In this document: positions 32,870-45,539 of the stretch, piece after piece
Numbering within the stretch: the first letter of the stretch is position 1
Layout: every line of letters begins with the position of its first letter
NCBI GenBank assembly: GCA_037179385.1
Contig: CM074195.1
Span: 31,266,222 to 31,330,221 of the forward strand
Direction: 5' to 3'
Length of the DNA stretch: 64,000 nucleotides
Source of the DNA: Holothuria scabra
Lineage: Eukaryota; Echinodermata; Holothuroidea; Aspidochirotida; Holothuriidae
Program-made: the position numbers and the translations under genes
Notes under the pieces: generated by a model
Database searches by the model: none
The model's input: the letters and a program-made list of their open reading frames with translations, nothing else
What the model was told of the DNA's origin: nothing

Positions 32870-33188
32870 GTGGCGGCGCTACAGTGGGGAAGAGGGGGCA
32901 TCCCCCCTCCCTCCACTTGTCCCCCCCCCCCCCAATTTAGGTCATTTTGGAGCTGAGTTGATCGAAAAAATAAATAAGATACCTCTCCGGAGACTAAATT
33001 TTTCATCCAAGGATATACTTAAACCTCAGAGCTTCCGGGGGCTTCTCCCCTTGGACCCCCGCCCCAGGAACGGGAGCTTTGGGCTTTTTTGGTTCTGCGC
33101 CTGAAAATGCCTCCCTCAACATTATCCTTTGTCGTTAGTTTTACCCCTCCCCCCCCCCCCCCCCATTTTGACATTTTGGCGCCGCCAC
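32870..33188. mobile_element. GTGGCGGCGC element, copy 1
   Basis: It starts GTGGCGGCGCTACAGTGGGG and ends GGCGCCGCCAC. Long C runs lie near both ends, with an interior CTCCGGAGACTAAATTTTTC and GGAACGGGAGCTTTG. It is closely matched by 44203-44532 and more distantly by the split copy at 50840-53893. No target duplication was found. Confidence 0.75.
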
Positions 33189-33599
33189 TATTTAATTGTT
33201 GCTTCAAAATAAGGATGGGGCGAATGCTCTTGATCTTTAAAGCTCGATAGTCCTAAATGATTTTAAGTGTCACTTTAGAACCTAACGGGAGGAAATTCCC
33301 TTAAATTCCTATTGAATGGGATCCATGGGAATTGACATAAAATCTGGGCACTATTATTGAAAAGGCATATTGAACCATTTGAATGTATCATAGAAATCAA
33401 CGGATCCCCATTAATTTCCACTGTTCCTATTAATTCCCATTAGAAAACCTCATAAAGGTCGCAATGCAAAATCTAGCTTGAAAATTTGTTTCATTGCCAA
33501 AGATAGGGAATGCGCGACTCTTGGCCCTAATTTTGCTGGCTTGTTCACCGTAGTTTTCTTTTTTAGCCTTCATGCTGATAACCCTTGCTATCTGTTAAA
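33189..33599. other. Unassigned intergenic sequence
   Basis: Several GGGAATT and AATTCCCATT words around 33290-33450; no element recognised. Confidence 0.5.
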
Positions 33600-34122
33600 T
33601 TGTTACGTCACCGTGAGTAAAAGACATCCTTTTCATATATTTGCACAGGCATGCAGTATATTGACCAGAGGTCTATCCAGAATAGGACGCAGAATTAGTA
33701 AAAAGGCAGATGGCCACTGATTAACAAGAATTTTCCTTACTGGCTAACGATAGCGCTAATCCTAACCTACATAATCCTTCACAAAGAATACAATTGATGC
33801 AATACAATGTTAACAGCCAATCAAAAACATCCTTGTCGAACAGTTAGCATCAGGTGTAAAAAATTGTAGCTTTGCTAAAAAAAATGGGGGTGTAACCCCC
33901 CTCCCCCCTTTCGTGAATTTGGTTCTGATTTTTTTTTCAAAGTTGGTTGTTTGCAGTAACTTTCCTTATTTAAAAAATAAAATTCTGATATTCCCTGTCA
34001 TCTGCCCATGTAGTTATTTGGTCACCGTGAGTAAAAAAAAAACAACTTTATTATATTTGCTCAGACATGCAATATATTGACTAGGTGGTCTCTCCAGAAC
34101 AGAACGAAGAATTTGTAAAACA
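33600..34122. repeat. Pair of ~105-bp direct repeats
   Basis: 33600-33705 and 34019-34122 share GTCACCGTGAGTAAAA, ATATTTGC, GGCATGCAGTATATTGAC and TCTCCAGAACAG-type blocks in the same order. A MITE copy (33714-33846) lies between them. Confidence 0.65.
33714..33846. mobile_element. GCACTGTTTAACAAG MITE, diverged copy
   Basis: CACTGATTAACAAG at the left, CTTGTCGAACAGTT at the right, interior CCTTACTGGCTAACGAT and CACAAAGAATACAATTGAT. Confidence 0.65.
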
Positions 34123-35623
34123 TGAACAGACTAATGCAATAACCCACACCATTCATTAAAATCCTCAAGCGTCGAGAGAAAAAGCCGAAAGAATTATCAC
34201 AATAATAAGAAAGTGCATGAAGAACGGGGGTAATGGAAGATCAATCGAACAAAACAGAAACTAGTAACAGAACATGGCATAAAAATAAGAAAGAATAACT
34301 AAACGAGTTAACCTATAATTAAATAAATGAATATGCCTCAGACTGTATTGAATATGTAATAAGTATGTACCTGCGTATATAAAACTAAACATTCCAAATA
34401 TAATGGTTTATTGGATTGCGTTGTATACGAAATGACTTTCTCGTGATAGGCCTTTGATCTCATGGTACTACGGTTGACTATTGTTAGAAACAAGTGAACT
34501 GATTGATAGATTTGAAAGACAGAAAATCAAGTTAGGCTTTCCGGCTGGCAATTTGGCGGCAAAAGCCGGTCTTATTTTCGATATAGTTTGGAGAAGGTGA
34601 GTTGTTGTTACTCCTGAAAATCAACTACCGTATGCTCTGTGTCTATACATGGATCTAATATTTCGTGAAATTATTGCGTCTCGATGGTCTATACAGCTAA
34701 CTAAGGACACGTGATTTCGAAATACGTTGACACTTTATCACAAACATGCCCACTTGACTTAGTCTGTGATATGGATTAGAAGGTCTTTAGCTGTGTTATG
34801 ATAATTTAAGTCTCGTGTAATGCTTCCGGGCTCAAAAGGAAGAATTTAGAAATGTTATATGCTCAATTCTAAACGAACGATTATAGGCCTAGCTGGCTTT
34901 AATTATAATTATAATCATAGGCCGTTGGCATTGATATAATAACGGCAACAGTCAGAAGAGACCGAGTGCTTGTGTTTCAGTTGAAAGAGAAATAACAAGA
35001 TGCTAGAACGATATTCAAGTTTGCAACGGGTATCCTTCATGTTGACCTTTGAAAGACCATTCGTTTGGAAAAAATAATTCAGCCGAAGACATTGTACCTT
35101 AGGTCAAGCCATTTCAAGGTAAAGAGAGGTCGATTCCGTGTTCACCTTTTTCTTACGAATCGGAATCCCCAAATAAACCTGTTGCAGGGAAATGGCGCAC
35201 ACAGTGGTGTAGGAAGCAACATGAAAGTGGGGGGGTGGTACAACAATTTTGGACCATGCACCCCACCTTACCCCATTGACCAAAATGTACATGTTTTGAT
35301 GCTAAATTTTCACTTTTTCTACCAAAAAGAACATTTCTTTTTAATTAAAAAAATGTATGAACACTGAAAAAATGTGGAAAATCTTAATTCGTTTTTTTTT
35401 TTTTTGCCAGCCATGCTACACGATAGACAACAAATATTCCAGTATATCTATTGCCTCTACAAGGTGGAGAACATTGATAACATTTTGACACTTCAATAAC
35501 TGAAGAATCCATCCACACATAGACTACTCAACAGAAAGGGTTGAAAATAGAGATCTGATGATGGTAGGTGTAATATGATTATGCATTTGAGTGCGATAGG
35601 CAAATTATTCCCTGCCTGAAATA
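34123..35623. other. Unassigned intergenic sequence
   Basis: No gene recognised. CAGTGGTGTAGG at 35202 may be one end of an old element (see the rejected list). Confidence 0.45.
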
Positions 35624-36031
35624 TAGACGAATCCAATCAGTGCTTGTGTTTAGTTAGTGTAAGCAACAATTAGTGGGTTCCATCAACCTTAAATAGTCAT
35701 CATTTATTGTCAACATGAATTTCAAACCCTCATATTCAGTGAAATTAAAGGAATCAATGTATACATTTTGGTGGGCCGTGAGGTTAGTCACGTATTGTCC
35801 TTCAGTGGCTCCTTCTTAATAGCTTCTTCGGGAAGCAGTGAAAGTTTTGGTTTCGCCGAACAGCCCTTTGTCAGAGGGTCGGGAGGACTTTAGAAAAAGT
35901 TATATACAATTTGGTGTACAACCATCCATTGTACAGGAAAGCATGGAAATTGAAAGATTAAAAGGTGACAGACCCCAGTTATGACACAGACTGAAATCAG
36001 ACCATGATCACTTGCTAGTTGGATTCGTATA
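35624..36031. mobile_element. TAGACGAATCC MITE, interrupted copy
   Basis: The left end TAGACGAATCCAATCAG and right end TTGGATTCGTATA are inverted. The arms match 55376-55632 in reverse orientation. A ~165-bp block (about 35757-35920), related to the interior module of the ACCCAAC family (CTTCTTCGGGAAGCAG, TTTCGCCGAACAG), splits it. Confidence 0.68.
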
Positions 36032-36052
36032 TAAAGACTTCCTTAAGTTGTT

Positions 36053-36185
36053 CAAAGACATTGACTAAGTGGAACGCGAACTTCAGTTGGCGCGGAGCGT
36101 ACCTTGAGGAAATTTTGAAAGATCATCTCCACTTTGCCAGAAATGGCATTTTTCAGGCTTGTAAGTAGTAACGGTATAGCTTAGC
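36053..36185. repeat. AAGTGGAACG repeat copy
   Basis: AAGTGGAACGCGAACTTCAG, GTTGGCGCGGAGCGTA, GCCAGAAATGGCATTTTTC and GGCTTGTAAGTA fit the family at 19.7 kb. Confidence 0.6.
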
Positions 36186-36238
36186 AGAAGGAGGGTAAAT
36201 AGACCGTTTCAGGGTAAAGTGACAACCACCCACATTGC

Positions 36239-36604
36239 GCACTGATTAAAAAGGTGCTTCTTGATTGGCTGTTGCCATTGTATTGTATCGATTGTATTCT
36301 TTGTTAGGGTTAAGGATTAGGGCTATCATTAGCCAGTTAGGAAGTTTCGGGGCGATGCGCACTTTTTAACCAGAAATTACCTAACTGGCTAACGATAACC
36401 CTAATCCCTAGCCAGTTAGGAAGTTTCGGGGCGATGCGCACTTTTTAACCAGAAATTACCTAACTGGCTAACGATAACCCTAATCCCTAACCTATCCCTA
36501 ACCCGAACAAAGAATACAATCGATACAATACAATGGCAACAGCCAATCAAGAAACACCTTGTTAAACAGTGCGTATCTACCTGAAATTTCTTGTTAAACA
36601 GTGC
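36239..36604. mobile_element. Head-to-head cluster of GCACTGTTTAACAAG MITEs with a 79-bp tandem duplication
   Basis: The ends read GCACTGATTAAAAAGG and CTTGTTAAACAGTGC. The interior carries the family blocks in both orientations. A 79-bp unit, 36330-36408, is repeated almost exactly at 36409-36487 (TAGCCAGTTAGGAAGTTTCG, GATGCGCACTTTTTAACC). Confidence 0.75.
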
Positions 36605-39600
36605 GCATCGCCCCAGTTTTTACGATTTTTTCATGAAAGGGTGAAAACCACTGAAAGTTTTGGATTCTGGGTGTCCTGTAAGGATATTTGAAAAGTCGGG
36701 GGATTACTGAAGAATCTGCAGTTCCTATATTGGCAAATCAGAGAATGATTGCAAGACGACTGAACAACGTTGCTGCTTCATAATGTTATCTAAGGCCTAC
36801 GAGCTGAGGCTCTCCAATGAATTTTCAAAAGTTTCCCAAACTTTGTTGTCCTTTTTAGATAAAATATTTCAAAATCAAAAACTTACATTGAAGAAAATTT
36901 GGAATTCTATGAAAGAAAATTTATAAAAAAAAAAATAGCACTGTATAGCAGCTGGTGCCTCTTGATAATCTGGTCCGGCACATATGGTAAATATCCGATT
37001 TTGTCATTTCCAGAGCTCAGAAAAGTTTACCAAACTGATTTATGAGCAAGCACTATGCACTGCATTATACATAAATTGCACTTTGCGGAGCGGAGCGCGC
37101 GGAAAATGTTGCTTTTTTGAAACAATTAATTAAAAATGGAGCTTATATTGGACAGAATTCGAAATTTCATGAAAGAAGAGTTGAAAAAATCACACTGTAA
37201 TTGACTGGTGTTCCACATAGCAAACTTCCGAAACTTTTCATGTTTTCAAAGTCAGGGGACGTTCTGCCCCCTTGTATAGCTACGCCACTGCAAAGCTGTC
37301 GCTAATTTCTGCTTTCGTTTGCAATAGATTTTTCACTTTAATGAAAATGAACAAGATGCAAAATGATCAAAAAATTGCCACATATGAGAGAATACTACTA
37401 CTGAATGCAAAGTTAATTTTTGCTAATCATGTGCATTCTACAATCTGTTTGATTTTTCATGAAAATTTTACAGTGACTATCAGAATGATACTTTTGCATT
37501 TCGGGCCATTTCAGTGCGTTACATTTCATGTTTCCAACATTTAAAATCGTTGCACCGTGTGCAACACATTCGCTGTGGAAGTCGTCACGTTACGCCGAGA
37601 CTTCGGATAAAAATAAAATGTCGCGTCTGTGCCTGGATAAAAATAAAATGTCGCAGCGCCTATGGGATAGGGTGACGAGGGGGAAAACGGGAAGAGAATA
37701 AAACAAGGAGACAAAAGTTTTTTGATCATCATTTGCATTGACTTATTGAGATTTTTAGAAATGAACATGGGTTTTTTGACCCGGGAAGTGGCGGCGGAAG
37801 CATAGCCTATTTTCACCGCCTCATTTTTCACTTGGGGCTGTCGCCTCCAGCCCCCGCTTCTCACGCCTTTGGGCGCACATGTTTCCTGTCCAGCACGTGA
37901 ATAAACCTAATGCAACTCCGACGACAACCAGTCAGTCTTCTCGACGATCTGTTTTCTTTCGCTCTCAGAAAGGGCAGCCTTAGACTAGTGAAAAAAAAAA
38001 AATCTTAAAATTTTCTGCCATAAAAGACCAAATTTTTGTTTTCCAGTTCTAGATTTAAGCATTTTTAATGTATAAGAAACATGTTACTCCAAAAAAGAAC
38101 CAGGTTGCAGATGAGGACGCCCACACTTTTTCTAAATTTTCAAGACTACTCCACACAACATATGGCTTGCACCACTTGAACAACCCCCATAGGACGTACC
38201 TATCGTGCGCGCCATTCGCAAAAAGACGAAGAGCCACTTCAACAAAACCCTTCAACATGTGACACTTTTCCTGAGCCCTCCCCCCTTCTACCTCCATACG
38301 GCCTCAACTAGATTTGAGAAAAATTTTTTAATTTGTTTCGGGCTTCCCACCTATAACTCCCTCAATTATTACTCCCAAGTACCTTTTCTTGTAAGCGTCC
38401 AAAATGTTATGGCCTATACATGTACGCAGTTGCTGGAAGAACCACCTCGTCAACATTTTAGCTTCCAACGTAACCGTTTTCCTGATAAAAAAGACTTTAC
38501 CTGTATTTCCTCAAATGTAGTCTACCGTACATTTTAGTGTGGGAGTTGGAATTCACTGTGGGCCTATGCCGGAGAGGGCCTTCGCCTCGCACATCGAGTT
38601 CCTGAACACATCAGGTCCATCAAACAAACTCCAGAAGGACATCCGTAGATAGCACATTTCAACATTTCACTTTGTTCAATACAGAACTTGGCCGTTACGA
38701 CGGCCATAATGTGTTGAAGCTCAGGCTGACTACGACCGCCAAAGTGCAGAAAATCGGCTTAATTAAAGGGTCAAACCTCTCACCCCATACTACAATTTTG
38801 GTACGGGTGTACCAAAATTCTCAATTGGCTCAGCTCTTTGATTGACAGCTAATTCAAACAATGCAGAGTGCCAAAGCTTATATTACACAGCATGAACGGT
38901 ACTGAGAGTGTTTTGATTACATACATTGAGTTTTTCTATACTCACCTTGAAGCAATAAACTGAGATTGTATCTGTATGAGGATTAATTTCAGACAATTGT
39001 GGGAGGGGCTTAAGTAAGAAGGTTAGGAGAATTGGTACTGTTTGGGGTGAGAGAACTGGGCCTTTAACTTCCAAGAAACTCGAAAATCTCTCTCCACAAG
39101 GTCTTAATTTCAGGATAGATCTTCTGTAAATTTACCAACCATTTGTTCGTTTTTCTTTTTCTTTTTTTTTTTTTCTTTTTTTTTTTTAGATTGTCTTTTC
39201 AAATAACTGGATTAGACTTTTCATCCCCAAAACTCTGAACTGGTTTTGTCGGTTTTTGGACGGCAATTCGGCCCGGATTGACCTTTTTTCTTCAAACCAC
39301 TTTTAGCAGTAACGCGTGACAATCTGTCACACGTGCGAAAAGTAGTCTGTCGAAGAGAATACCGTTTTTGAGAATCAGCCCTAATCCTTATCGCACGTGT
39401 TGAGAATGGCCTTTAGAGTGAAACACGTTTTTAGTTCATTGTTGCTGTTTCCAAGAAGCTGTTTCCCTGCTGTGGTAACTATATCAGCCTAAGTAGTAGA
39501 TGCAGGCTACCTGGGAGAAGAAACAGAACTTGGTATTTCTTTATTTATAGTGTTCTTTCATGCACAAGTTTATCAATAGACTGTTTCCAATTATTTCCTT

Positions 39601-39655
39601 GACGTATTTGGTTTTGTGTCGGAAACATTTAGTGTGATTCAGATGGTTTTGTCGT
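36605..39655. other. Unassigned intergenic sequence
   Basis: A 20-bp motif GGATAAAAATAAAATGTCGC occurs twice near 37604-37653. A pyrimidine run lies at 39150-39190. No gene recognised. Confidence 0.5.
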
Positions 39656-39669
39656 CATGTCGTTCTTTG

Positions 39670-39800
39670 CAAGGCCTGTTACAATCGATAATGTAAAAGT
39701 TAACTGATAATGATGAAAAAATTACCGATATTGTAAAAATTCTTTGAACAGAAAATGTAAAAAAAAGTTTCCGATAATGTAAAAACTTTTCTGACGAGGG
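39670..39800. repeat. Short degenerate repeats of GATAATGTAAAA
   Basis: GATAATGTAAAA-type words recur five times within 130 bases, suggesting a small decayed tandem array. Confidence 0.5.
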
Positions 39801-42452
39801 TTTCATATGGTCCTATACATATAGGTGTGTATGTGTGCTAGCTTATAAAGGTAGGAAGGCAAGCTGACAGGCAGCAGGCGGACAGGGCGGGAAAGCAAAT
39901 AGTTAGGTTCGTGGGTGGGTGCGTCTGTGATTTTTTTGGTATATATAATTGACTATGTTGTACTTAAATATGTAGTCTTCATCACGGGAGTAGCCAAGAC
40001 TTTTACTGGGGGTGGCCAACTACAGGGCCTGATCGCCCTTTGGGGGAATATTTTTTTAAATAACCTACGATGTAATCATGTGCTATCATAATTTACAGCA
40101 TTAGCATCATTTGATGTCATTCTCTCTGTGCCACTACAAAATATTTTTCTCAAAATTCGATTGGGGCAATGCAAAATGGGTTTCTTCGATTTTTTTTTCT
40201 TTTTATAAGTTAAAAACAGCTGACAGCCATTAAAATCGTTAACAATCTGACAAGCTTTTAATCACTTAAAACTGTTAAGCGTGCCTGAATTCTTTCCAGA
40301 ATTTGCTCGAATAAAAACCCAAAGTCACTGAAAATTTTTCATGAAATATTGCAGAACAAAATGAAACTCATGGGCCACACATTTTGACAGCCTATTACAA
40401 CAATTAAACAATTAAACCATGAAAGTACTACCTCGGACATGATTTTGACCTATATTGTAGAACATCGTTCGGACGGAAGCTGCAAAACGGCGTTGCGAGA
40501 TGACTGTAAACAGGGAGGTGTTACAACTGCCCATTTTAAAATTACGCAGGCAGACAGGAGAGTACTCAGCAGTGGCATATGCAGGATTTCGAAGGCGAGG
40601 GGGGGGGGGGCACAACCTGTGATCCCCCGACTGGCACGGATCTTTTCTGCACTTCAGTTGTTGGCGACCGACTCACGTCGGTATACTTGTGCTATCCAAA
40701 TTTTCGAGGACCTTAATTCTTATAGGGAAGTGAAAATTTAGTGCAGACGAAAGTTCAAAGCAACGACTGCTAAAAGTTAAAACCTCCCTGGAGTTACTTA
40801 CCAGTCTGGAGAATGCTATTTCGGGAATTTCGAATGTTCGCGATATTTAATCGACAAGACAACATGTCCATTGTTGTGGTTGGTCGCATTTTTTAAAGAT
40901 CACGTGACCACATTTCTTTGCTTTAGTTTATCGGACTATTCCCATCAAGAAACAAACAGATCTTTTTGGAAAACATTCGTACAACAGAAGGGACAGGGGT
41001 ATGTGACAAGACTGGGTGGAAAAAGGCGCTTATTACGAAATGCTTGATATTTCTCCTAAACTGCGCTTCATCTACATATTAAGTAGGCTTATTACAATAT
41101 ATAGTAAGTTAATTACACTATTAAAGCGGAACTACGAGATCTCTGACAACTCCCAACGGCAAAGAACAAGCTTTGCTTCATGTTCTTCACACAAAAATAT
41201 AACGAGTAAGCTTTCTGGCGGAAAAGAACTATTAATAGGGTATAAAAAAGAAACAATTAAAAAAAGTTACAGTTACTCAAACGACTGTAGAATATGCAAT
41301 TCGTTTTCTGTGTAGGCAGTCATTGGCACTTTATGAATATTCATTTATCAGCTGCTTTCGAGATCGCATCGACCACACCGTCAAGATGCAGCCAGTGTAT
41401 ACTGATACTGTACGTACGCAATCGCGTACCATATTTTCACACTTATCGACGACGAATGTTAGGCTAGGATGTGCTCGCTGTACGAAAAATGTATAGCTAT
41501 AGGGCCTTACTATATATGTTCATACCTGTAGTCTAAGCCTATGCTGCCTCGCTGTGCCAGGCAACGTTCCAGGTAGGATTTAAGGGGAGATTTTCCTCCT
41601 TTTTATGTTATTGGGCAACAATTTCGGTGGCATCGGTAACGTTTCTTACTACAATTATAGGCCTATGCCTAACGTTGCACTGAGTATAGTCCTAGCTTGT
41701 TTGTGTATAGGCCATCCGTCGAAGATACGAACGAATGCTATGCACTGTTTACGTACGTGTTCTCATTTTACTTTCAGTTGGGCATGTACGCATGGCACCT
41801 ATAGTTGTGTATTCATGAATAATCATAAGCAAACACACTTCCATTGGTTCATATGCTTCTGACTGATGGGCTCAGAACAGGAAAGAACTCGAATTTCATT
41901 TGGCAAACCGAAATCAACAACTGCATTTCGGACAAAGGTTACTTTCAAAAGAAGCCAAGACTGTCCTTCTAAGCATGTTAGAACCTCTTAAACAGTTTCC
42001 AGCTTCAGCTATATGGCTCTCGTACTATCATGAATTTTGGAGGTGTAAGTATGTCTTTATAACAATCTCGTAGGTCCGCTTTATGTAGGTTAATTACAAT
42101 ATTATAAGTAGCTACGTCAGAGACTTTACATATGACGCAGTCATGAAAGAGGGATGCTGTCCTACGTTGGTCTGATTTTCTACTCTCTTTACAGATCGCT
42201 TGTGTTTGCAACCGTTTTATATATATTTTCAACATCAATTTAGGTAGAAACGTTTGATCAGCAAATTTATTTTATATTCGATTAATAAATTGATTATAAA
42301 GACAACTGTATATATTTCAAAAACATGCTGATAATTCTTTCTGGCAATTTCCTGAAATTTCGGTAAAGCGGTGTGCTGCGATGCCTCCTTTCGTTTGAAC
42401 TGCACACAGTTTACAAATGTACAATATGTGTACAGTAGTAACATGCAGGAGA
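39801..42452. other. Unassigned intergenic sequence
   Basis: No gene or bounded element recognised. Short open frames resemble nothing known. Confidence 0.5.
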
Positions 42453-42715
42453 ATATAGATGAATCCGAACAGCAAGTGATGGTCTGATTTCAGTCGGCCA
42501 TAACCCAGCCAACATGTCCAGTTGGGCTCCGACTGGGCTCTAGCTGGGCTGCTTGCTGGGCCCCAGCTGGGACTCATTCGTGTTTGTCAGATGTTCTCAC
42601 GTGGGACCCACTTGGGCTAGCCTTTCCCAGCTGATGCCCAGTTGAAGCCCAGCTGGGCCCAGCTCCAGCAACTGAAGCCTAGATGGGCTCCAGCTGGGCT
42701 TCAGCTGGTAAAAGC
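42453..42715. mobile_element. CCCAGCTGGG palindrome element inside a MITE remnant
   Basis: 42453-42507 is the start of the TAGACGAATCC MITE (TAGATGAATCCGAACAGC, GTGATGGTCTGATTTCAG). It is cut off by about 200 bases made almost only of CAGCTGGGC, GGGCTCCAGCTGGGC and GCCCAGTTGAAGCCCAG words (42508-42715), which can fold around short palindromes. The layout resembles the 18.7-kb CCCATATGGG element. Confidence 0.7.
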
Positions 42716-42925
42716 TAGCCCGGGTTCCATTCCCAGGTCGATTCATACTGTACCAAAGACTCTAAAATGGAACCTACTGCCGTTGTGTGTGATGCTCCGC
42801 CTAAGCAATGGAGTAGGGAAAACAAGCCGAGTGAGCCACAACTGAAGAAAAGGCCGTGGCCGGCTCGACTTGAACCAATAGGTTGGAAACTGGGCCGCAA
42901 AACTCCATCTAACTAACTAACAAAC
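42716..42925 (+). repeat. SINE copy lacking the tRNA head
   Basis: It retains the region from the B box (GGGTTCCATTCCCAGG) through CCAAAGACTCTAAAATGGAA, GAGTAGGGAAAACAAGCC and GGTTGGAAACTGGGCC to the AACTAACTAAC tail. The left part was replaced by the palindrome element. Confidence 0.88.
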
Positions 42926-43006
42926 ATAGGGGCATGATATCATCCCTAATCAGACTTATAGGATAAAAATAAAGAAAAACAAAACATTGGCTAACAAAGT
43001 GAATCC

Positions 43007-43095
43007 ATGCCATCACACCTGCTTGCTTCAAGTTCACTTTGTATAGAAAATGTGTCACCTTCAATTGCTAATATCTCGAGTACAAAACATAGGAA
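43007..43095 (-). repeat. Fragment of the ~520-bp dispersed repeat
   Basis: TGCTTGCTTCAAGTTCAC and GCTAATATCTCGAG are the inverse of blocks at 12895-12960 and 45605-45680. Confidence 0.6.
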
Positions 43096-44202
43096 ATTGG
43101 TTAAACTTTTACCAGCATGGTTAGAAAGGGAGGTGTTATTAGAACACCTCCCTGCTAAGAATATGCTCTTCTTTAACATATCGCTTTTGGTTCAGGACTA
43201 TTCTTTAAAGGGAGGGGGAAGAAATGAAGAAGGTTCAGGGACTTCACTCCTGGGTCGGGGCAAAAATTTATCAACAGCTGGAACCCTGGATCAAGAAATC
43301 ATCTATAAGCAATCCCCCAAACGAACACAAACCCACACTTATATACGCACACAAACAAAGGTACTCACAATGACCTGTTGACATGCATACACACAAAATG
43401 TAGATAGCGCATCATAAAGTATTACGTAAATCGGCTCAAACAGACGTTTCCCGAAGCCGAAATCATCTGTATACCACAATAAAATATTTTGATTATTCTA
43501 GGGTGGGGTGGGAGGCAAAACGATATGTTCCCCCTGACCAATATCGACGCTCCTGCCGTGCTCTCATTTGATGTAGTATAAATATGATAATGTTCGACAT
43601 TTTGGTTACTTTAAGAAATTGTTATTTTCCACAAAACATACATTGCTTTCCTTGTCTTTTCCAAATAGATCAATCATTCAACAAATGTGATGGCGTATGA
43701 CTCTTACAACCACCCCGCCCGCCTCGCTGCCTTAGGTACCTCGCCTCTCTGCCTTAGGTATATGTTGGCAAATGTTCATCCAAACATAAAAATACGGACA
43801 TTACAAAACTATATATTTTGGGATAATTCGATGGAATGAACTCGAAAAAAACTTTTCGTTGATAAACAACGCGTCAAAACTTTGGCTGGCCCGAAGATTT
43901 TACATATTTTGCGGAAATGGCAAACTTGGTGAATAGTGGGAGAAATAACCACAGTCCTCACGATGCAATCTTGTCGAGCTATCCCGGCTGGCTGATAGAG
44001 AAATGAGAACCCATCAGAATATTGGGGTCAGCCACTCAGTCACCCTCAAGAAGTCCCGGCCATAGAATTTTCCATTTGTAAGCAAGTATTTTCATATGAA
44101 AGATTAGTGAAAGATACCATGCCCCCACAATATGTACACGCATTGTTTCACTCTCGATGATAAAGATTCCATTAGATTTATTCCACCAATTTTTACCAGT
44201 AT
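43096..44202. other. Unassigned intergenic sequence
   Basis: Nothing recognised. Confidence 0.5.
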
Positions 44203-44532
44203 GTGGCGGCGCTACGGTGGGGCACTAGGGGGCATTTGCCTCCTCAGATTTTGGTCCCCCCCCCCCCAAAAAAAAAACATAATAAGTAGGTCTGTTGGAG
44301 TTGGGTTAACCGAAAACAAAATAAATAGTATACCTCTCCAGAGACTTCATTTTTCATACAAAGATATGCTTACACCCCCTAACTTCAGGGGGTTTCTCCC
44401 CTGGATCTATATACCCCGAGGAACGGGCACTTTCCCGCTGGGCAAGAAAAATCCCCCCCCCCCCAAAAAAAAAAATATCCTTTGCCCTTAGTTGCCCCCC
44501 CCCCCCCCAATTTTGACATTTCGGTGCCGCCA
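44203..44532. mobile_element. GTGGCGGCGC element, copy 2
   Basis: It starts GTGGCGGCGCTACGGTGGGG and ends GGTGCCGCCAC. Interior TACCTCTCCAGAGACTTCAT, GGGGGTTTCTCCCCTGGA and TTTTGACATTT match copy 1. Poly(C)-poly(A) tracts are near both ends. Confidence 0.75.
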
Positions 44533-45539
44533 CTGGTTTTCACACTGTTAAAATCTGTTGTAAATTAACAGACTTCCTAATTAAGATATATTTAAAGATG
44601 ACTCCTTGATAAAAAATGCTTCTTGTAAATTACTGTAACCAACTATCCAGCTATAGGTTTTGGTAAGTGCATTAGAAGGTCTTTTCGAGGAATCATTGGC
44701 TACTTCCGACTTAAACGAAATCAGAACGCAAGAACCAAACGATTGGGGAATAACCCACAACGTATCTTGTGATCCCAGTCTACATTTCTTAATATGAATA
44801 TTCAGCATCCGTTTTATTCATGATGTATATTCAAGCACAGCAATCACATCACAGATTATATCGTCTCAATTGTTGAGGCTTTATTACATTTTATTCAAAT
44901 CTACAGTTTTATATCTACAGGCCTTTGAAGTTGTAGGCAAACTGCACATGAGGACTATTCCTAAATTTACGCCCACAATGTCAACCTTTCTGTCTTTAAT
45001 TTAATAATAAAACCTCCAGAGGTTCAACTCCACGTTCATCATCGCAACGATTTATTGTTCCTTTTTATCGTGTTATTGGTTTCGTTCTTTTACCACAGAC
45101 TTGTTACTAATTCACATTAACCTAAATATCAGTTACTTAGCTCAACATTGCTATAAATTCCTTATATGTGTTGTTACTCTACCATACCAAAATTAACTTG
45201 ACAGTGATTCTTACGATCATGACAGATGACATTTCATTCAGATATTTCTCGTTTTCGTTTGGGCATCCTACCTTGCATATCAGGTCGGCAAAGAGAACTT
45301 AGGACTGAAAAAGTGTCATTTGCATTCTATCTTTAGTCCGTTCTTTACATTTGGACCACGGAAGATGTTGATCCTATAGAGATCACTGAGTAAAAGGTTT
45401 GAACTATCTTCAAGAGCAAAATGTAACCTGTAAATTTTCTATAAAACTTTTTCACAGATAATGTTACTTTGCTATCCAAACATGCGTTGACATGTGAAGC
45501 AAGCAGACCTATTGCCATTTTGCATTGAAGAAATTCCAA
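44533..45539. other. Unassigned intergenic sequence
   Basis: Nothing recognised. Confidence 0.5.

Noticed and set aside
35202..37290. A 2.1-kb element with CAGTGGTGTAG and CTACGCCACTG ends
   Set aside because: The ends are short and inexact, there is no target duplication, and the interval holds several other elements; similar CAGTGGCGTAG tips occur elsewhere independently.
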